A DNA stretch of 8,829 nt from Deltaproteobacteria bacterium. Lineage in GTDB: Bacteria; Desulfobacterota_B; Binatia; Bin18. Below, piece by piece: positions 7,401 to 8,829 of the stretch. The stretch is from assembly GCA_012271025.1 (NCBI GenBank), contig JAAXHF010000545.1:1-8829 (forward strand). The letters run 5' to 3'. The number at the start of each line of letters is the position of its first letter. The stretch's first letter is position 1. The notes under the pieces were generated by a model that saw nothing but the letters and a program-made list of their open reading frames with translations, did not search any database and had not been told where the DNA came from. Position numbers and translations under genes: made by a program.

Positions 7401-7526
7401 GCATGCTCACTTGCCCTTTCCTACCCATCTGCATAGGCTGCACTTCTCAATGGCAAGCTCCCGACAGGACGAAATCCAGCCCACGCATACGGACCCCAAG
7501 CCCGGTACCACGGTAGGTTGAACATC
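7401..7526. other. Divergent intergenic region upstream of the MmeI-like gene
   Basis: This is the gene-free stretch between the permease promoter and the plus-strand gene. A weak plus-strand promoter candidate is TTGCCC (7411-7416), a 17-nt spacer and TAGGCT (7434-7439), with only 4 and 3 consensus matches. A short direct repeat, CGGTA-CCA-CGGTA, lies at about 7503-7515 close to the gene start. I see no tRNA, attachment-site repeat or insertion-sequence end. AGG at 7515-7517 lies 9 nt before the ATG at 7527. Confidence 0.3.
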
Positions 7527-8480
7527 ATGCGTCTATCCTGGAACGAAATTCGCGCCCGCGCCGCCGTATTCGCCACGGAGTGGCAGGATGCGGCCTATGA
7601 GAAAGGCGAGACGCACAGCTTCTACAACGACTTCTTCAATATCTTCGGCGTCAGGCGCCGGACCGTCGCCCGCTACGAAGCGCACATCACAAAGCTGGAC
7701 AACCGTTCGGGCTACATTGACCTGTTCTGGCCGGGCGTGCTGCTGGTCGAGCAGAAGAGCGCCGGACGCGATCTGACCAAAGCCTACGGCCAGGCCGGGG
7801 ATTATTTCGATGCTCTGCCCGAACGCGAGCGCCCGCGCTACATCCTGGTCAGCGACTTTCAGACCTTCGCCTTGTACGATCTGGACGAACGGGAACACAC
7901 GTTTTTCGCTCTGGCCGACCTACCCCAGCATGTCGAAAAGTTCGGCTTCATCCTGGGCGTGCAAAGGCGCGCCTTCAAGGATCAGGACCCGGTCAACATT
8001 CAGGCGTCCGAACTCATGGGCCAGCTGCACGACGCGCTCAAAGAGTCGGGCTACACCGGGCACGACCTGGAGCTGTTTCTGGTGCGCGCCGTGTTCTGCC
8101 TGTTTGCCGACGATACCGGCATCTTCGAGCCGCGCGACAGCTTTCTCGATTTCCTGGAAACCCGCACCCGCGAGGACGGGACCGACGTGGGGCCGTGGCT
8201 GGCACGGCTCTTCCAAGTGCTCGACACGCCGGAGGACAGACGCCAGAAGGTCCTGGACGAAGACCTGGCCCGCTTTCCCTATGTCAACGGTGCTCTCTTT
8301 CACGCTCCGCTGCGCATTCCCGACTTTGACGCTTCCATGCGGCAGGCGCTGCTCGACGCCTGCCGGTTTGACTGGACCACGATCTCGCCAGCGATTTTCG
8401 GGGCGCTGTTTCAATCGGTCATGGACCCGGCGGACGCCGTGCCCAGGGCGCCCACTACACCACCGAGCAGAACATTCTGA
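7527..8480 (+). CDS. Type IIL (MmeI-like) restriction enzyme, N-terminal nuclease and spacer part, frameshifted
   Basis: MmeI-like enzymes are single polypeptides that combine a nuclease, a helical spacer, an adenine methyltransferase and a target-recognition domain; they methylate one strand of their site and cut about 20 bp away. This frame opens MRLSWNEIRARAAVFATEW, close to the MmeI beginning, and carries IDLFWPGVLLVEQKS with Asp65, Glu75 and Lys77, matching the D-X9-E-X-K nuclease motif. RPRYILVSDFQ follows, then a helical region with LELFLVRAVFCLFADDTGIFEP and ISPAIFGALFQSVMDP. After Asp303 (8433-8435) homology stops and an unrelated tail of 15 residues runs to the TGA at 8478-8480. The conserved continuation is in another frame. 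The ATG at 7527 is preferred over a TTG at 7518, because AGG (7515-7517) is well spaced only for the ATG and the family begins at that Met. Either the gene is broken or the base call is wrong. Confidence 0.85.
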   Translation: MRLSWNEIRARAAVFATEWQDAAYEKGETHSFYNDFFNIFGVRRRTVARYEAHITKLDNRSGYIDLFWPGVLLVEQKSAGRDLTKAYGQAGDYFDALPERERPRYILVSDFQTFALYDLDEREHTFFALADLPQHVEKFGFILGVQRRAFKDQDPVNIQASELMGQLHDALKESGYTGHDLELFLVRAVFCLFADDTGIFEPRDSFLDFLETRTREDGTDVGPWLARLFQVLDTPEDRRQKVLDEDLARFPYVNGALFHAPLRIPDFDASMRQALLDACRFDWTTISPAIFGALFQSVMDPADAVPRAPTTPPSRTF

Positions 8481-8829
8481 AAGTCATTGAGCCGCTGTTT
8501 CTGGACGACCTGCGGGCCGAGTTCACGCGCCTGCAAGCGCGCCAAGACAACCGCAAGCGGGCTGCCCTGCTGGCCTTTCAGCAGCGCCTGGGCGGGCTGC
8601 GCTTCTTTGACCCGGCGTGTGGTTGCGGCAACTTCCTGATTATTGCCTATCGGGAACTGCGACTGCTCGAAATCGAGGTACTGCGCGAGCTGCGAGCGCT
8701 GGCCGGCGAGGCGGCGCAGCGGGTGCTGGACGTGACCGAGCTGTCGGTGGTGAACGTGGATCAGTTCTACGGGATTGAGTTGGGCGAGTTTCCGGCCCGC
8801 ATAGCCGAGACGGCGCTGTGGATGATGGA
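8436..8829 (+). pseudogene. Type IIL (MmeI-like) enzyme, methyltransferase part in shifted frame (runs off window)
   Basis: From the codon at 8438 the frame reads RAQGAHYTTEQNILKVIEPL, with the family-conserved GAHYT (SAM-binding region, CAC at 8453). It continues with FFDPACGCGNFLIIAYRELR (motif I, DPACGCGNF from 8609), where the Gly-rich loop binds S-adenosylmethionine, and FYGIELGEFPARIAETALWM near the edge. The frame stays open to 8829. The catalytic motif IV (NPPY/F), the recognition domain and the stop would lie to the right. No start codon with a ribosome site is evident at the junction, so this is the rest of the same gene as 7527-8480. Inserting one C after 8435 (GAC CGC CGT GCC CAG GGC GCC CAC) restores DRRAQGAHYT and one continuous protein. 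Family identity is secure; functional status is not. Confidence 0.8.

Noticed and set aside
7533..8414. Minus-strand open frames opposite the MmeI-like gene.
   Set aside because: The plus strand carries the conserved nuclease and spacer motifs; the antisense products show none.
1..8829. CRISPR array, tRNA, rRNA, insertion sequence or prophage attachment site.
   Set aside because: No regularly spaced repeats, no tRNA-like cloverleaf, no transposase or integrase frame and no flanking direct repeats were seen by eye.

Overview
The window is a GC-rich bacterial chromosome segment with two parts. Positions 1 to 7314 carry six tightly packed genes, all on the minus strand. From about 7527 to the right edge a plus-strand gene of restriction-modification type begins. 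The yebC-ruvC-ruvA-ruvB cluster, an NtrY-type kinase and an NCS2 permease point to a Gram-negative, proteobacterium-like organism, perhaps a deltaproteobacterial or related uncultured lineage. That placement is inference only, since no rRNA or species-specific marker is present.

In transcription order on the minus strand (right to left) the genes are as follows. First comes an NCS2 (xanthine/uracil) permease with an unusual C-terminal cytoplasmic domain (7314-5566). A 144-bp gap follows, with a weak terminator-like hairpin. Then comes yebC (5421-4669), a YebC/PmpR/TACO1-family protein. It is followed by ruvC (start best placed at 4591, end 3962), ruvA (3959-3369) and ruvB (3372-2290), the complete RuvABC Holliday-junction machinery. 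Last is an NtrY-like membrane sensor histidine kinase (2260 to beyond position 1) that starts 29 bp after ruvB. ruvC and ruvA are 2 nt apart, and ruvA and ruvB overlap by 3 nt, so ruvCAB is almost certainly one transcript. The kinase may be co-transcribed. Its partner regulator, if any, would lie off the left edge.

The divergent intergenic region (7315-7526) holds a reasonable sigma70-like promoter for the permease. Beyond it lies the start of a type IIL (MmeI-like) fused restriction endonuclease/methyltransferase: an N-terminal nuclease motif D-X9-E-Q-K, a helical spacer, then the GAHYT and DPACGCGNF methyltransferase motifs. The reading frame is broken by what looks like a single missing C at 8435/8436, so the nuclease half stops at 8480 and the methyltransferase half continues in another frame to the edge of the window.

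The items most worth a second look are the degenerate histidine-kinase-like ATPase domain apparently fused to the permease, the permease's altered substrate motif (Ser-Ser-Val-Pro where Glu/Gln-Asn-x-Gly is usual), and the frameshifted MmeI-like gene, which may mark the edge of an accessory or defence region. I did not find a clearly new multi-gene system in this window.
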